A stretch of 64,000 bases of DNA, taken from contig OY783209.1 of NCBI GenBank assembly GCA_963678705.1, positions 10,664,001-10,728,000 of the forward strand, read 5' to 3'. This DNA is from Panorpa germanica. Taxonomy: Eukaryota; Arthropoda; Insecta; Mecoptera; Panorpidae. The notes beneath the pieces were generated by a model. It saw only the letters and a list, made by a program, of their open reading frames with translations, was not told the origin of the DNA and ran no database searches. This document shows, piece after piece, positions 14,101 through 28,091 of the stretch (position 1 is the first letter of the stretch; each line of letters opens with the position of its first letter). The translations under genes and the position numbers were made by a program.

Positions 14101-17100
14101 TTTTTTTTTTATAAAAAAACAACTTGGTGAATTTTATTTAAATTTTGTTTATTTTTTCATAACGAGTGACGCCATTTTGGATTTGGATTTTGCCTATTTC
14201 AGATGTTGGGATGATAATGATGCAGACTGGAATGGTGAAGCAAGGCCTTAACAGTGCCTGCCATGGCTACCTCGAGGGTAGGATTTATCATCATTGCTAT
14301 AATGCTATTCTAATAACAATATACTTTATGACAATGTAATACGGCAAGAATTATATTTACAAGTTAAATGCTTATATCAAATTAGTTGTAATAGTTGTAG
14401 TTACGTTACATAGAGGTTGAATGTTATATAGATATAACGTTCATATTATTACAACTGATACTTCAAAATTTCCATATCTAAAATCTGTTTACGTAAAACC
14501 AATACATTATCCTGTTTCATTCACTTAGATCGTGACGTTCAAGTAGTAGAATTATTCAATAAGGACAGCACTTTGTGGTTACTTCCAATAGACCTTATCG
14601 CACGTAGACTTCTATGCTTCTAGACCATTTCTATTATCCTATAATATAGTGCTATTCATCTAAGTAACATCAATTGTATTTACTACATTTAAAAACAAAA
14701 TACAGCAGTTATGTAAATGTGACTTTTACGCATACTGGGTTACTATATCTTCACTCATTAAACACACAGGCAGTAAATATTTTAAATGCGAATCTACTGT
14801 AAATATAATTCAATTCCTCTGCAGCTGGTTTGCCTGGTTCTGGGTTCGATTCTCTTCGGCTCAGAACTGTTCGCATTCAGTGTAGCTTTCCATGGCTGTT
14901 TTGCATATGATACCAATTGTTATTTAATGGCTTAATGTTTACCGCATTTGTTTATTACTACGCTAATAATAATTTTAATAGAAATAATACATAATATTAT
15001 AAATAAACATTATTATTTTTTTGCTAAAGCTGTGGCTATTTGTTGGCAATGTTACTGTACTCTTTTTGAAGCCGCTGCCATATTTAAATTAAATCGCACC
15101 TTTCAGTCTCTTCCTCAGGATAACAACTCTTACACACACCATCTACTACCTACTTTGATACACCAAACTTAAATTGTTTTAATTCAGCTTACTTTGTCTA
15201 CTTCCTTTACTCAAATTACCGAAGTAAACACGAAAAACTTTATTCTGCATGTTATTTTCAGCGGTGACAACATATCATTGCTCTATAATGGTGTCACGTG
15301 ACCATTATGCATGTGACGTCATTATGCAGCAATGAAATTTTAAGATCAGTGAAAATAACATACAAAATAAAGCTCTACGAGACAGTATTTATGTAGCACC
15401 TACATTTTTGAAACGTTTAAGTGTTTATGCTACATTAATGACACTGATGTTGCTTCACACTCTTTTTATAATTACGTGCTGCAGGAAACACAAAATATTG
15501 CAGAGCATTTTTATATGAGTGCACCGATTGAGATTTTCTTATGAATAAATATTATTGCTTTTAAAGTAAGACAAAGATTAAAACTAATTAAAACAATTTC
15601 GTTTGTTAAGGTAAATATTTTTTTATAATATCAAATTCAACGTGCAGTATAACGATTTTCAACATTCTTTTTGATATTTTTATATAAGAGGTAAAGTGTC
15701 GTAATTAAATTATGATTTGTAGTTTCTTATCTCAATTTACTGTAGTAAAAAATTATATCTATATAACCCGGTGTTATTTTTTTTACTATTTGTCTAAAGA
15801 GTTTGGAGAAAAACTGTCTGATACACTATGAAACATATTATAGCCTGCATACATACTTTATGTAAGGATTTTGTTTTATGAACCATGTAAGAAATTAGGT
15901 AAAAATAACACTTGTTTTGTAGGAGTATTCATCGAGTTAGAAGAAAACCAAGTCAAAGAAATTCCAATTGATTTCGATACTACAGAATATCAGTTACGAC
16001 AGGTTACCTCTTAAACACAAGTATCTAAAACAACAGAAAATGTGTTTACTATTATATTACAATTTCTGTAATTATAAAAAATCTATAATTATTAAACTAA
16101 ATGTTTGTTGAAATCTGTAACAATTAGATGCAAATGAATTTGATATCATAAGAGCCCGTTGATATCATTTAACACAAGTATCTCTCTCACAGCACAGTAG
16201 GAAACAAGCCCAGGGTTTTTCAGTTTCCAAGATTTTGTAGTGAAATGTATTAACTGATAATAAATGTGTAACAATCGCTAATATATGTACATATAGCTAA
16301 AAACCTATATATGTATTAATTAAGATTGATTTTGAGTTGAATATATTAATTCTAAGGCTAGAGATCTTGTAATCCTCAACCACAATCCGAAAAAGAACAA
16401 AATGTCACAAGATTTTTCCTTAAAAAGTATGTTTTTACACTAATCCCAAAATATCTCTCTCCCTCGGATCGCAGTGGCCACATTCCGGAAGGGCGTAAGA
16501 GCGGTTCAGATGGTTGGACGGGCAAGTACGTATCATTAAATCATTATCATGATCATTTGTCATTTGTCATTTATCATTTATCATTTGGCATTGCCATTGT
16601 CGTTCACATTGTTTGATTCTATTTTGACACATCAGAAGTCATTTCAGATGGACCGTGTTAACTATATACGCATTTAAATGCACTATACAATTATAACCAC
16701 TACTCGCTTTCAGTTTGTCAGTAAATTAATCAATTTTAGATATTTATTTGTGCAGTATATGCTAAAGACCGTATCATACTCTTAAGATGTAACAGTCCCA
16801 CAAAGCTATAATAGATGGCGACAGTGTGCTAAAAATTCAGCTGTCTCGTATTAAAATTTTAATAACTTTGCTCATTTCAATGCTTTTACAATTCATTTTC
16901 CCATATGGTTGTGAACCATAATTTAAATATTTTAAATTGTAGAAGATATTACCAATTAGAATCTTCATTTGTGTCAAAAAACAAAACTTATTTGAAAAGA
17001 TTTATTTTTCCTTACAACTTTTTTATTATAAAAGTTGCAACAAAAAGTTATTAACAAAAGTTGTAGATAATACTGTTATCTACAAAAAAGCTCTTTTCAA

Positions 17101-20100
17101 AATTTTTGTGGAAGTTCTAGTTTTCAAGACAAACAAAAAAATACCGGTACATGGTAATGTCAAATTTAAATTCAGGATATAACGGATTTGGCAGAGGTTA
17201 AACCTAGTTTCTAAAATTGATGTGGATGGTAATACTTCTGAATTATCAGGGTATAACATCATGCAGTACATTAACAATATTTGTTGTCACTTATTAACCT
17301 GTTACTCTCTACAACGATTTTCTTCTGTGTAATTTACGTCTGTTAATTAATTTAATTGTTAACAATTAAGAGTATGATATAGGCAATAGCAATCTTCTTC
17401 TTCTAAATCTATCTCGATCTACTAACTGTAATTTCTAAGTGATAACCTCATATTCTATGTCATGAATGAAACAATTAATTTATTCTATGTGTTTCTATAC
17501 TGGACTGACAATAAATTGAACGAATTTTGAATGTTTCATTTATTTGTATATTTATATGTATGGGTGTGTGTTAGAATTTAAGATGAATTCTCATTGTTAA
17601 ATGTTTTTTTGTTAGTCAACGAATTCATTAAACAGTTTTATTGTCGTGGTGGTCTCCGTGTTAGGTTTAGTTTATTGTTTTGTTTAGGATATTGTTTAGT
17701 ATACTGTCATTTCTTAAAGTCAATGATAAATAATATATATAACATTTATGTAACACATTAAACTATTCCATTCCATAATTACCTTTCCACGCGCGCGCCT
17801 TTAGTCAGCAAACGTCAAAGTGACACTTATATAAAATGGCGGCAAATTTAAAACAGTCAGTTTTCATTGTAATATATAAATCAAATTAATGATTTAAATA
17901 ACGATTAATTTAATTAAATATATTTGTATTTAACATTGGCTTTAAAATAAGGTCATCATTTAATTAATTGTTGTATCTGTAATTGAGGTTATAGAAATAT
18001 CGTCACTATTTTTTTAATTATGGTTATGTTTTAATGTCGTGTTTTATATCATTTATACTCGTACATGTTTTTATTATTATCTCAGCATTGAATTTTGATT
18101 TTCGTGTTGAATCTCTTCTTATTTTTTTTACATATATTTCGCTACCAATAATTCGTTACCAATTTTATTTAATACTCGTATTTATTTTCTATATTTTTCA
18201 ATTTCATAATCATGTTAAGATTTTTCATTGTTTTAATTTATTTTTCATTAATCATGTATTATTAGTTTCTAATATATTGATTAATGAACTGTTTTATATT
18301 TATTGCATAATTGATAAAATAAATTAAGTAAAATTAATTACATATCGGTTACAATTAGTTACATATCGGCTGCATTGATTCTCGGACCAGCGTAATAATT
18401 TCTGAGTTTGGTTATTAGGAAGTTTAGTTGATTATAATATACGGGGATTCGACACCATAGAACCAAGAAAGTAGAAGGTCGTCGGTGATAGGAAATGAAT
18501 TAAATTTAAAAATTACCCATTTTAGATTAAATATGACTGGGTCTCGTTTATGCAAAATATGTTTAATACCGATTGCTCTACAAACAATTTGTCGTATCTT
18601 AGCAATCTCGTATCAGAGAGCGGTTAGACAGTAGTCAAACAGCGTTCGGGAGAACATATGTGGTAGTACTGTACTGGGTACTGGGTAGTAACACGACTTG
18701 CACCTCGGCAAACCTCGTTTGGAAAGTATTAGGAAGGCAATCAGAGGGGGTACGGAGCGTTCCGGCCGGTGCATACATGCTGTCCAAAGCTTCATGTAAT
18801 GTCTCACTAATATCTAATAGAAATCCAATCACCATTCAGAGTGATAAGATTCGCATCTAATTGGATTCCGATCAAAATTTTTTGTAGGGTAGACCTACAT
18901 TATTTTCATTATTAACATCATCTGGTATTGTCTTTCCTTTTATTAGAGTGAGTCCAAAATAACAACGATGTTGTGGAAAATTTCTATACTTAAAATTAGT
19001 AACAATTCCAGATAACGATTGAAACCTAATCCGAAACGAGTATAATCTAACCTCATTCCATTCTTAAACATATTTGTAAGACACCGTAAAAATTTTAAAT
19101 GTTTTATTAAATTTTATATATTAAAATTATTAACAATGGCTAGGTGTATTTTACATTTTTGGTGCGTTTGAATCTATATGATATAATTTTAAGCGATATT
19201 AATTTAAAAACGATAATTTTACCTAATTTATTTATCATTTAGTCTCTTTTTAAATTGCAAATTCTCATTTACTCATTTATCAATATTCATTTAAATAAAT
19301 CTTTAACCTTGGTATACCTATGACCAATATTTCTCTTTATTCTATGTCCATTTATATTCACAATGGGTCCATATTTATTTTGGAGCAGACGAGGAAATTC
19401 CTTACACAAGTAAGTTAGGACAGATAGCACAAAAAATCACCAAAAAAAATCACAAAAAAAAAGTAAACTAAACAAATCAGCTTATATCACGAACAAATAC
19501 ACAACAAAACAAACAAAAACAAACTGACTGACATATATTTAGCGTAATACAGTAATTTTAGAGCACCCCTGACTTTATCACGCCCTTCTACGACTTAGGC
19601 GCATGAGTAATTTGTTTACACATTATACTGAAGTTAGCATGCTAATGTTTAACAGTAACTTGTCTTTATTGATTGTTTGATTGATGTTAAATGTTTTTCT
19701 TATTGTTGATTTGTATATTGTTGTAAGTATAAATGTATAATACGTATCTTCTGGCACATTGTTGTAATGTATGACACATATATGTATATATAAAATATAA
19801 ATTATATTAAGATGCATGAAATATGTATATTATTAATTTGCTTTAGTTTATTTAATTACATAATATTATTAACTAATGTATACCGAAATTGTAAACACTT
19901 AAGTAATATTTATGTAATATTATCTCAGGTTGGAAATAAATCTTGAAAACTATTGTATAGTTCAAATTACGAGAGTTCGAAGCGGCAACAAGTTGTAGCG
20001 TAAAAATGTGCGATACAATGAAAAAGTATTGTCTCAGTATTTTTTTTATAATGTATATAAGAGCGAGTTAGATAAAATTCAACATCGTATCGTAGATTTA

Positions 20101-23100
20101 TACTGCTCTTGTAAGCTCTTTTATGCATGAGTAACCTTCAAACTCTCGTAATTTGAACTACAGCAAGATAACAAGTTCAAAATCCCATTGCAAGATAATT
20201 TTCTATCTGGGATGAAGCAGACACAAATATATTTAGAGTGTGTTAATCATTTCTATTAAATCAGTATGAAAATATTGTAATCTCCTTGATTTTGCAATAG
20301 ACACTCTAAGAAAAATTTCATTCAAATATCTGAGCGCGTTAAGGAGCGACATCTGCTGTATTAGCTATCATAGTTTTTCCAAGAGTTTAATATTTCAGTA
20401 GTTTAACTGGTGGAAACGTGAGGATTTTAATGAACTTGTAAACCATGACTTCATTTTTATAATACTTTTTTAATAATTCCTTATATTGTAGGAAATATTA
20501 ACAATTAAAAAAGTCACTTTATCTCTTAAAGTGAATCGATACTTGGCCATTTTTTCTAGCGAAATATAGATGGCAATACTATACAGCAGGTTAAATATTA
20601 TCAAAAAAAACATGTTTTTTTTATGTTTAAATCGTTTTATGTAAGTAACTATATACGCGAATCAAAATCTAAAGCTGCAATTAGTTAGATGAATAACGTA
20701 TCTACATCTTCTACTGACTTTTAATGAGTTGGAACCGCAAAAATAAGTTTTGAAAATGAATATTGCTATATTTTCTAGTTAAATTCCAATTTTTATATGA
20801 CTGGTAATATTTCTAAGGGTTTGTCATAAATTTTATAACCTTTATTTATGACAAACCGTCAACTCATTAAAAGTCACTGGAAGAAAGCTTAAAATGTATA
20901 TAGGTTACTCATCTAACTAATTGCAGCTTTAGATTTTGATTCGCGTTTATAGTTACTAACATAAAACGATTTAAACATTAAAAAAACATGGTTTTTTTGA
21001 TAATATTTAACCTGGTGTATAGTATCGTCATCTATATTTCGCGAGAAAAAATGACCAAGTATCGTTTCACCTTAATTCATTAAAGGGTTCCAACGTTATA
21101 AAAAATGTCAACGCATGGTATGTCACATCCGATGATTTGCCATCTCTTTTATACATCAGAGACGCTTACGAATGTGTGTGTGTTATTTAGTACCAACCGA
21201 TATCGCCCGGTATATTCTTATCCTTAATTTCAATTTCGTTAAATGGTATACATTAGTAAAATATTATAAAATTTAGTAATTTGAAATTATTTTAAAATTT
21301 TGTTGAGAATTTTCGGTATGAGCGGTTCTTGGTTGCAGATGAGCACCACCCCGCACCGACGTTCACACCGCCAGAGTTGCCCAAGAAAGTGCACGTCAGA
21401 GGTATTTCCACGGGTAAATCGATTGTCTGTCTCATTCACTCACATTCATTTTTAAATGCATTTTTCGGTACTTATATTATTGCTATCTCATTTATTTCGG
21501 TAAAATAAATATTTTTATATAAATCGCTTCTAAATTTTTATTCAATTAGATTATTGCTATAGCATAAATTTTAGTCAAATTTATGCCATTTTTTTAGATG
21601 CTTTCTTAGTTTATGAGTACAATATTTTATAAGAAACATTGATTTTTCTAAAATAACTACAATTATCTTTAGCATTTTTAAAGATCAGTTACGATATTTT
21701 ACCTCTTTGTCTAGGGTCGATCTGTGTTATTTCTTGAGATCGGAAAAGATGTGTTTTGTCTTTCTTTCGTTTGCTTTTTAGAAGTTGTCAGACCGTTTGA
21801 CAGAGGTGGTTCATGTTCCAGACCGACAGCCGATTGCGATTCTAACCTAGAAGTTTTTAGTAGATCGACTTCAGCTAGCATTGATAAATATTATTAGATA
21901 ACAAAATTACCTTATCATAACTACAAAATACATCACATTTGCCTGTTGTTCAACCACTCAAACTTGAAACCTTACTTTCAAAATAAATTATCCTGATAAA
22001 CTGTAATTTTAGAAAAATTCACAAAATATTTTTGAAAAATTATTGTAACAAAAACTAAGTAAAACTAGCTATAGCTTAAAAAAACAAAGATTTTTGCAAA
22101 ACCGCACATTTATTAGAAAATAACGGCACGACTAGAATAAAGCAAAATTCTTAATGAATTCTGACTGAATACTAAACTATAATTTTAATTTTTAAATTTG
22201 CATGCTTTTTTAATCATTATAAATTGCATTTTCTTTTTTAATATTTTATTTTTTAACTAAAATTGATGCTCATCTTAAATAAGTATACAATATATATAAA
22301 GTTTAATTAATTAAAATCTTAATTAGCTAGGATTAGTACATGTATTTCTATTTAATAGTTACTTGAATTCAAATAACGCGCGACTTTTATGAAGAAGTAA
22401 CTAAGATGGCGTCGTTTCATTTACTCAGCGCCATTTTAATTAATATAAAACAAAGAAAAACATTGCTTTTATGACAATGATTCTTCCAACATGCTGAAAA
22501 CTGAAACAGGCCACTTACTATGGACAACTAATGTCAGTAGGGTGTATTGGATTAGTTTCGTATTAGCCCATTTTATCACGAGAGTAAACTTCTACTTCCA
22601 GAGCTAGCTGTGGCTCGTACAAAACAAAAGTCAAAACCGACATCATTTTGGTCGTTTCTGTTCAGATCGAAAACAGCTTTTCTATTTTGATTCTTGATTA
22701 AAACGTTTTTGTTTTCGTATATTCGTATATTTCATTATGTGATTTTTTGTACCACCGAAAATACTTTTACAAAATTTCAAAAACAAGTGACGACTTGTTG
22801 TTACACGTTTTAGAAATTAAGATTAAAATTAGATAATTAGAATTAGCAGCACGGAGTTAGCTATGAAACTATAAGTTAAAAAATAAGACGAGCATCATTT
22901 TCAGTATGTAACGTGTTCTCCAAAAAATAATTAATTACTAAAAAACCAACTGGCCTTCATTGATATTTTAAAATAAATACAAAATTTTTATTATAATCGG
23001 CATTTACAATATTTTCAGTTCGTTATATCCAGTCAGATGTTTATTTCACTTTAACCTATAAATTAAAATAGATAAACACAAAATATGACAACGAAGTCAT

Positions 23101-26100
23101 ATTAATTAAAACTAGATAAGCTTGCTTAATTAATACGCCTAATAGTTTCGACCTCTCATTAGTCATCTTCTGATAACTGTTGTGGAACCTCTGTAATGAA
23201 CAGATCTGTAGCACTCAATCATCTCATACTTATTAAGGCACTCTGCGCTATTTTGTGTCATTTACTTACAGTAGCCAAATATCACTAAATTATTATTTGT
23301 TTTATTTCATTAAAATATATGCATTTAATATGGCGCTGTAGATTTATTGGAACCAAATAACTTAGTTCTGTTTTATGCAAATGGCCGTTGGTAGTAGTAC
23401 GTTCTAATTTCCTGAATAATTAGTTTTTATGTTTGTTTCTTTTAGGTTATGTGATTTTATAAATGTTTAATATGTTTTTATGTTCATAGGGGACGTTTCA
23501 AGAGAGCGGGAAGATTTAAATAGTAAGTACAATCATGAAAATTTACATTTTTGTCAGTATTGGTGTGTTCAAGTATACCTTTCTCGCTAATTTGCTACAA
23601 TCTTGCAATCAATGGAAGTAGACTGAACACACCTAGGGCCCTATTCCTGAATTTTGCAAGCAATGTTTGCAATCGAACAGATTCGATCGAAACGAGTGAA
23701 GTAAGATTCGATCACAACTGAAAACACTATTCCTGAATACAATCGAAACCGATCGAAACTAACATTCTCCATTCGATTGAATATATTGTGTAGAACGTTT
23801 TGTAGACCAGCAAAATGCGGGAATTTAAATTAATTTAAATATTTTTTGTAAGTTGGATATCATTATCTGGTTAAACTATTATTTCTACTGTTTTTCTGGA
23901 TTTCAAAAGAAGCATTTATCTTAGTATAGTACAAATTTAATATTGAATATAGAGTTTGCATAATAATTTATATATTCTCCTATTTATTAATTTTATAGAA
24001 CTTTTAATCATTTCACAATTGAATTTTAAAAATTATATGCATTAATAGAATATTAGAATACATTATATTTGTTAAATTACGATAGATTATTTATGAATAA
24101 ACACAATATACTGTTTCTAATTTTATTAATAAATAAACAGTATATTCTATTATAAATAAGATCTATTAATTAAGTGTTTTGGCTACGTCTAGTTTCTGAT
24201 TCTAATGGTTGTATTTTTTTAACTGTATTTCATTTTCCATATAATTTAACTCCGTTTCTTCAAGCTTAGCTAAATTATTTAAAGCCATACTTCTTAGAGA
24301 TGTCATTTTTATTAAATTAATATAAAGCGCAATAAAAAGTAATAGAAAATTTTTAGCTTAAGCTAAAAGTTAAGTTAATTAACTTCAACAAATATTAATT
24401 TTTTTGACATTTCTAAAAATCTCTTGCCTGATAACAGTGATAACTAATAAAAATCACTAAAATTTACTGTTCGATCGTACATTCGCAAGCTAAATAGTCG
24501 ACTTGCAAATGTTCACTTTTTTACTCGATTTCTCTACTCGTAAATTTTCGTAAAATTTTCAGGAATAGCACTTTTGAGTAAATCGAGTGATTTTTACGGA
24601 AAGAAGAAGAGTTTACGATTCGATTGAACTCAGGAATAGCGCCCCTAAACATAACCTTAAAAAAACTAATGTACATATAAATTAAAGGTAAGAAATTTGT
24701 TTTTAATTAGTAACTAATTTATATTGTTTTTCAGTGATCAACCGAAACCATCGAAGTCCAACACCAGGCGTTACACAATTAGTAAATTCAACGAAACAAG
24801 TAAACAAAGTGAAGCCCAACGTTAATCGAGCTCCTGCTGACAACTTAGTCTCCCCCACAGGGTATAATAGCAGGTAACGCCACCAGGGCGGCAGTTACTC
24901 ATTTCTAAACAATTACAAATACTTTATAAATCCTAAGAATAATTATAAAAAAATCTTAATTAATTTCAAGAAGCAATGAATTTTGAATTGAATTGTTGTA
25001 TAATATTTTGTTCAAATTATTTATTCTCTTTTTGGGCACAAATACACATTCACACACACATATTTACGTTACCAATTTTTAACAGTTTATTTGTAATTTA
25101 TACACAGTAGTTAATACACAGTATTGGTGGTTTCATTCTGCACAAGACACTTAGGTTATTAATCGATATAGCTACACCTTTTCTTTTGAATCTTATAAAA
25201 AAACTACTGCATTTTTGTATGTTTTATGGCTTTTGTTGTATACTAAAAACATACACAAATCACTACGGTTTATACATTATACCATTTTTTATTTAGGAAA
25301 AGACAATATTAATGGTTAAAGTTAAAATTTCAAATTTGAGGTTAGAAATAATATGACATTGTTGGTCAACTTTAAGCATAAATACTGTCTATTTTTTAAT
25401 TAAAAATGGTATAATGTATATTACGTGTGATTTGTACATGTTTTTACTATATTAAATGCGCCAGAAAATATACGAATGTGCAATAGTTTTCTTATAAGAT
25501 TCAAAACAAAAGGAGTAGCTATATCGAATAATTACCGACACTCAAAATATATATAAAGAAACAAGCACAAGATCAAAAAAGATGGGTGGTTTCGATACTG
25601 CGCCTGATTGTGAAATAGGGTTAAGAATAGCCTCGTGAAATTAATATCGATGGTGGTAGAGATGATGTTAACTGTTACGCAATAAAGCAAAGGGCTATGG
25701 AACCTTCTAGAACAAATGTCGGTAACTGACTAGGACAGTCATCTACATTAATACATTTAAAATATATTATGGGATTATATTTTCTTACAAATCTGTTCAC
25801 AAATTACTTAAACAAAAAACTGAAGAATTATTCCACATATTCATTTTTCATTGCTTCAAAATACTTTAGGAGTTGGTAAACAAATAAATCATTGTTAGAT
25901 TTTTAATATTGTTTTGTTAAATTTCTGATTCTATCACGAGCTTTAGAGGGTTGGTAACCCTGCCCGTTAATTTGATATGTGTGCTGCACTTAAGTGCACC
26001 TCATAGTTCACATTTAAAAGTAATCAGTAATCAAGTAATCAGTATGTGAAAATCATTTGAATTTTGATTGTTGTATTTAATAAAATGTTGTTTAAATATT

Positions 26101-28047
26101 TTACTAAATATATTTGCACCGTAACAACAGTGCACTGTACGTTTTTTTGGATTGTGCATGAAATGCTAAGACAATAAATATACTTCCAAAATAAATGTCA
26201 ACCTCTAAAGATTAAAACATACTAATAACATAAAAAAACTAAATATATTTTATTTCTTCGTAATATTTATTCTATTTTTTTGTCTTATATTAAAAAGAAC
26301 ATGTTAAAGAGGCTCGGTAGTTTTACTGAAATAATCCTGAATTGCATTCACTAATGAACGACGTTTATCCACACAAACATAACCTACAAAAATTGTCGAT
26401 AATTTTCAAATCCATTTTGGTTGTCAGTTAAATTTATTTCGAAGAAAAATCTACAATTGTCTTACATAATAGAATTTATTTAATGAAATATAGAATTGAC
26501 ATGGTTGTTAATAAAAAAAATATACGAGGCATGTTTTTTAAGTAAGTACCGTTTTGCGATTCCGCCTTTGCAGCGCTACGGTTGGCGTTCCGCGCATGCG
26601 CGCTGGTTACCTACATCTCTTGTCTACGCACTGACGCCATTACAGTCTGATTCTTCATTGTATACGTTGTTTACTGAGTGTTTAAGATGCCTCCGATAAT
26701 CGTGAGTCCCGCCGATTGTGAAGTACGGGCTGTTATACGATTTCTTAGTGCTAAAAGCGTAAAACCGATCGATATTCATCGTGAGATCTGTGAAGTTTAC
26801 GGACAAAACATTATGAGTGATGGAATGGTAAGGAAATGGGTGAGAGCATTTAAAGATGGCCGCACAAATGTGCATGATGAAGAACGGAGTGTGCGAAGTC
26901 AAAACAGTTGTGATACAGTGATTAACAAGTCAGGCGGCAGAATTTTATGAGGAGGGTATTCAAAAACTGGTGCCACGTTATGACAAGTGCCTCAATATTC
27001 ACGGAAATTATGTAGAAAAGTAGATTAAGGTACAGGCTTTCATGTAAAAATAAAATTATTGCGATATCTTTGCACGTCTTTTTTTAATTCCAAAACGGTA
27101 CTTACTTAAAAAACACGCCTTGTATATAAAAAATTTAAATTGAAAGTTTAACAATATCATTAAAAATCACATCTGCCAAATATATTTTACTAACTTCGAC
27201 AAAATAATAAAGCGGATTTAAAAAACTACCACGTCTGTTTAGATTTCTGATATATCCGTTAAACACACTTACGTATATTTTACATAAACAAACACTACGG
27301 TTTACATAAATTTTTATATAAAATTTATCATTTATATGTTATTACTCATATACGTAATCTTTGTACAAAAATTGTTCGACTGTATTTTGCATATTTTCTA
27401 CATTATTGTAATAGAAATGTTATGTTACATATGTATAAAATATTATATTACACGCATTTAATAATATCACAAAAATAATAAATAAAATATTGGTAGATTT
27501 TATTACATAAGATTTTACGTACGTATTATATAAAATTTACGTTTTGTGTTTAGCAAATACAATAATTATATATACGAGTATATCCGCCCGTGATAGAACC
27601 ATTTTCCAATACATTTAACATAGTAATTATTTTACAGATTATAAGAAAAATTTTCATTATTCATAAACCAAAAATTTTCCATTCAGTTTTCACTTTTCTA
27701 TTAGTTTATTTTGTACAATAATTTTAATAATTATAAATATAATTGAAAAATACAAAAAGTATCAAAATAAAAGAATTTGCTGCAAAAATTTTACTTTCTG
27801 AATTATTTAATTATTTATAAAAGATTAATACATATGTGTATATACAGCGCCAACTTGAAAAAATTGAATTTAGTATTTTAAGTGACCAAAAAAATAACAA
27901 TTGTCTTGAATTATTTTTGAAAGGGCATGTATATACACAATCAGGGAAATTACATCTGGAATTAAATTTTTCAGCAAAGTTTCTATTGTATTTGCATATT
28001 TTTTCAAGTTTATGTTTGCATAATGTTATTGTTACATATTATCGTTA

Positions 28048-28091
<44 letters not shown>

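Larger units (their letters stand above)
12006..16474. other. slowpoke linker introns
   Basis: Apart from the optional exon at 14203-14277 and a possible terminal exon at 15923-16014, this stretch holds two hairpins: about 12593-12771 with ends CCGCTAAA(C/T)AC, and 15225-15371 with ends GCATGTTATTTTCA and TGAAAATAACAT. The remainder is AT-rich without recognised features. Confidence 0.5.
16526..21338. other. slowpoke intron with several hairpin elements
   Basis: Holds a TIR-ended segment at 16766-17385 (ends containing TATCATACTCTTAA), a small hairpin element at 19956-20163, a foldback at 20526-21074 and the possible microexon at 19389-19409. Open frames at 18034-18327 and 18613-18860 look non-coding. 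Confidence 0.5.

Noticed and set aside
14822-14872. tRNA-like B-box (GGTTCGATTCT), possible SINE
   Set aside because: No A-box at the right distance and no foldable cloverleaf seen; a single short match is not enough.
18034-18327. 97-codon hydrophobic open frame
   Set aside because: Composition (Phe/Ile/Leu-rich) is what AT-rich intronic DNA gives when translated; no start context or homologous motif.
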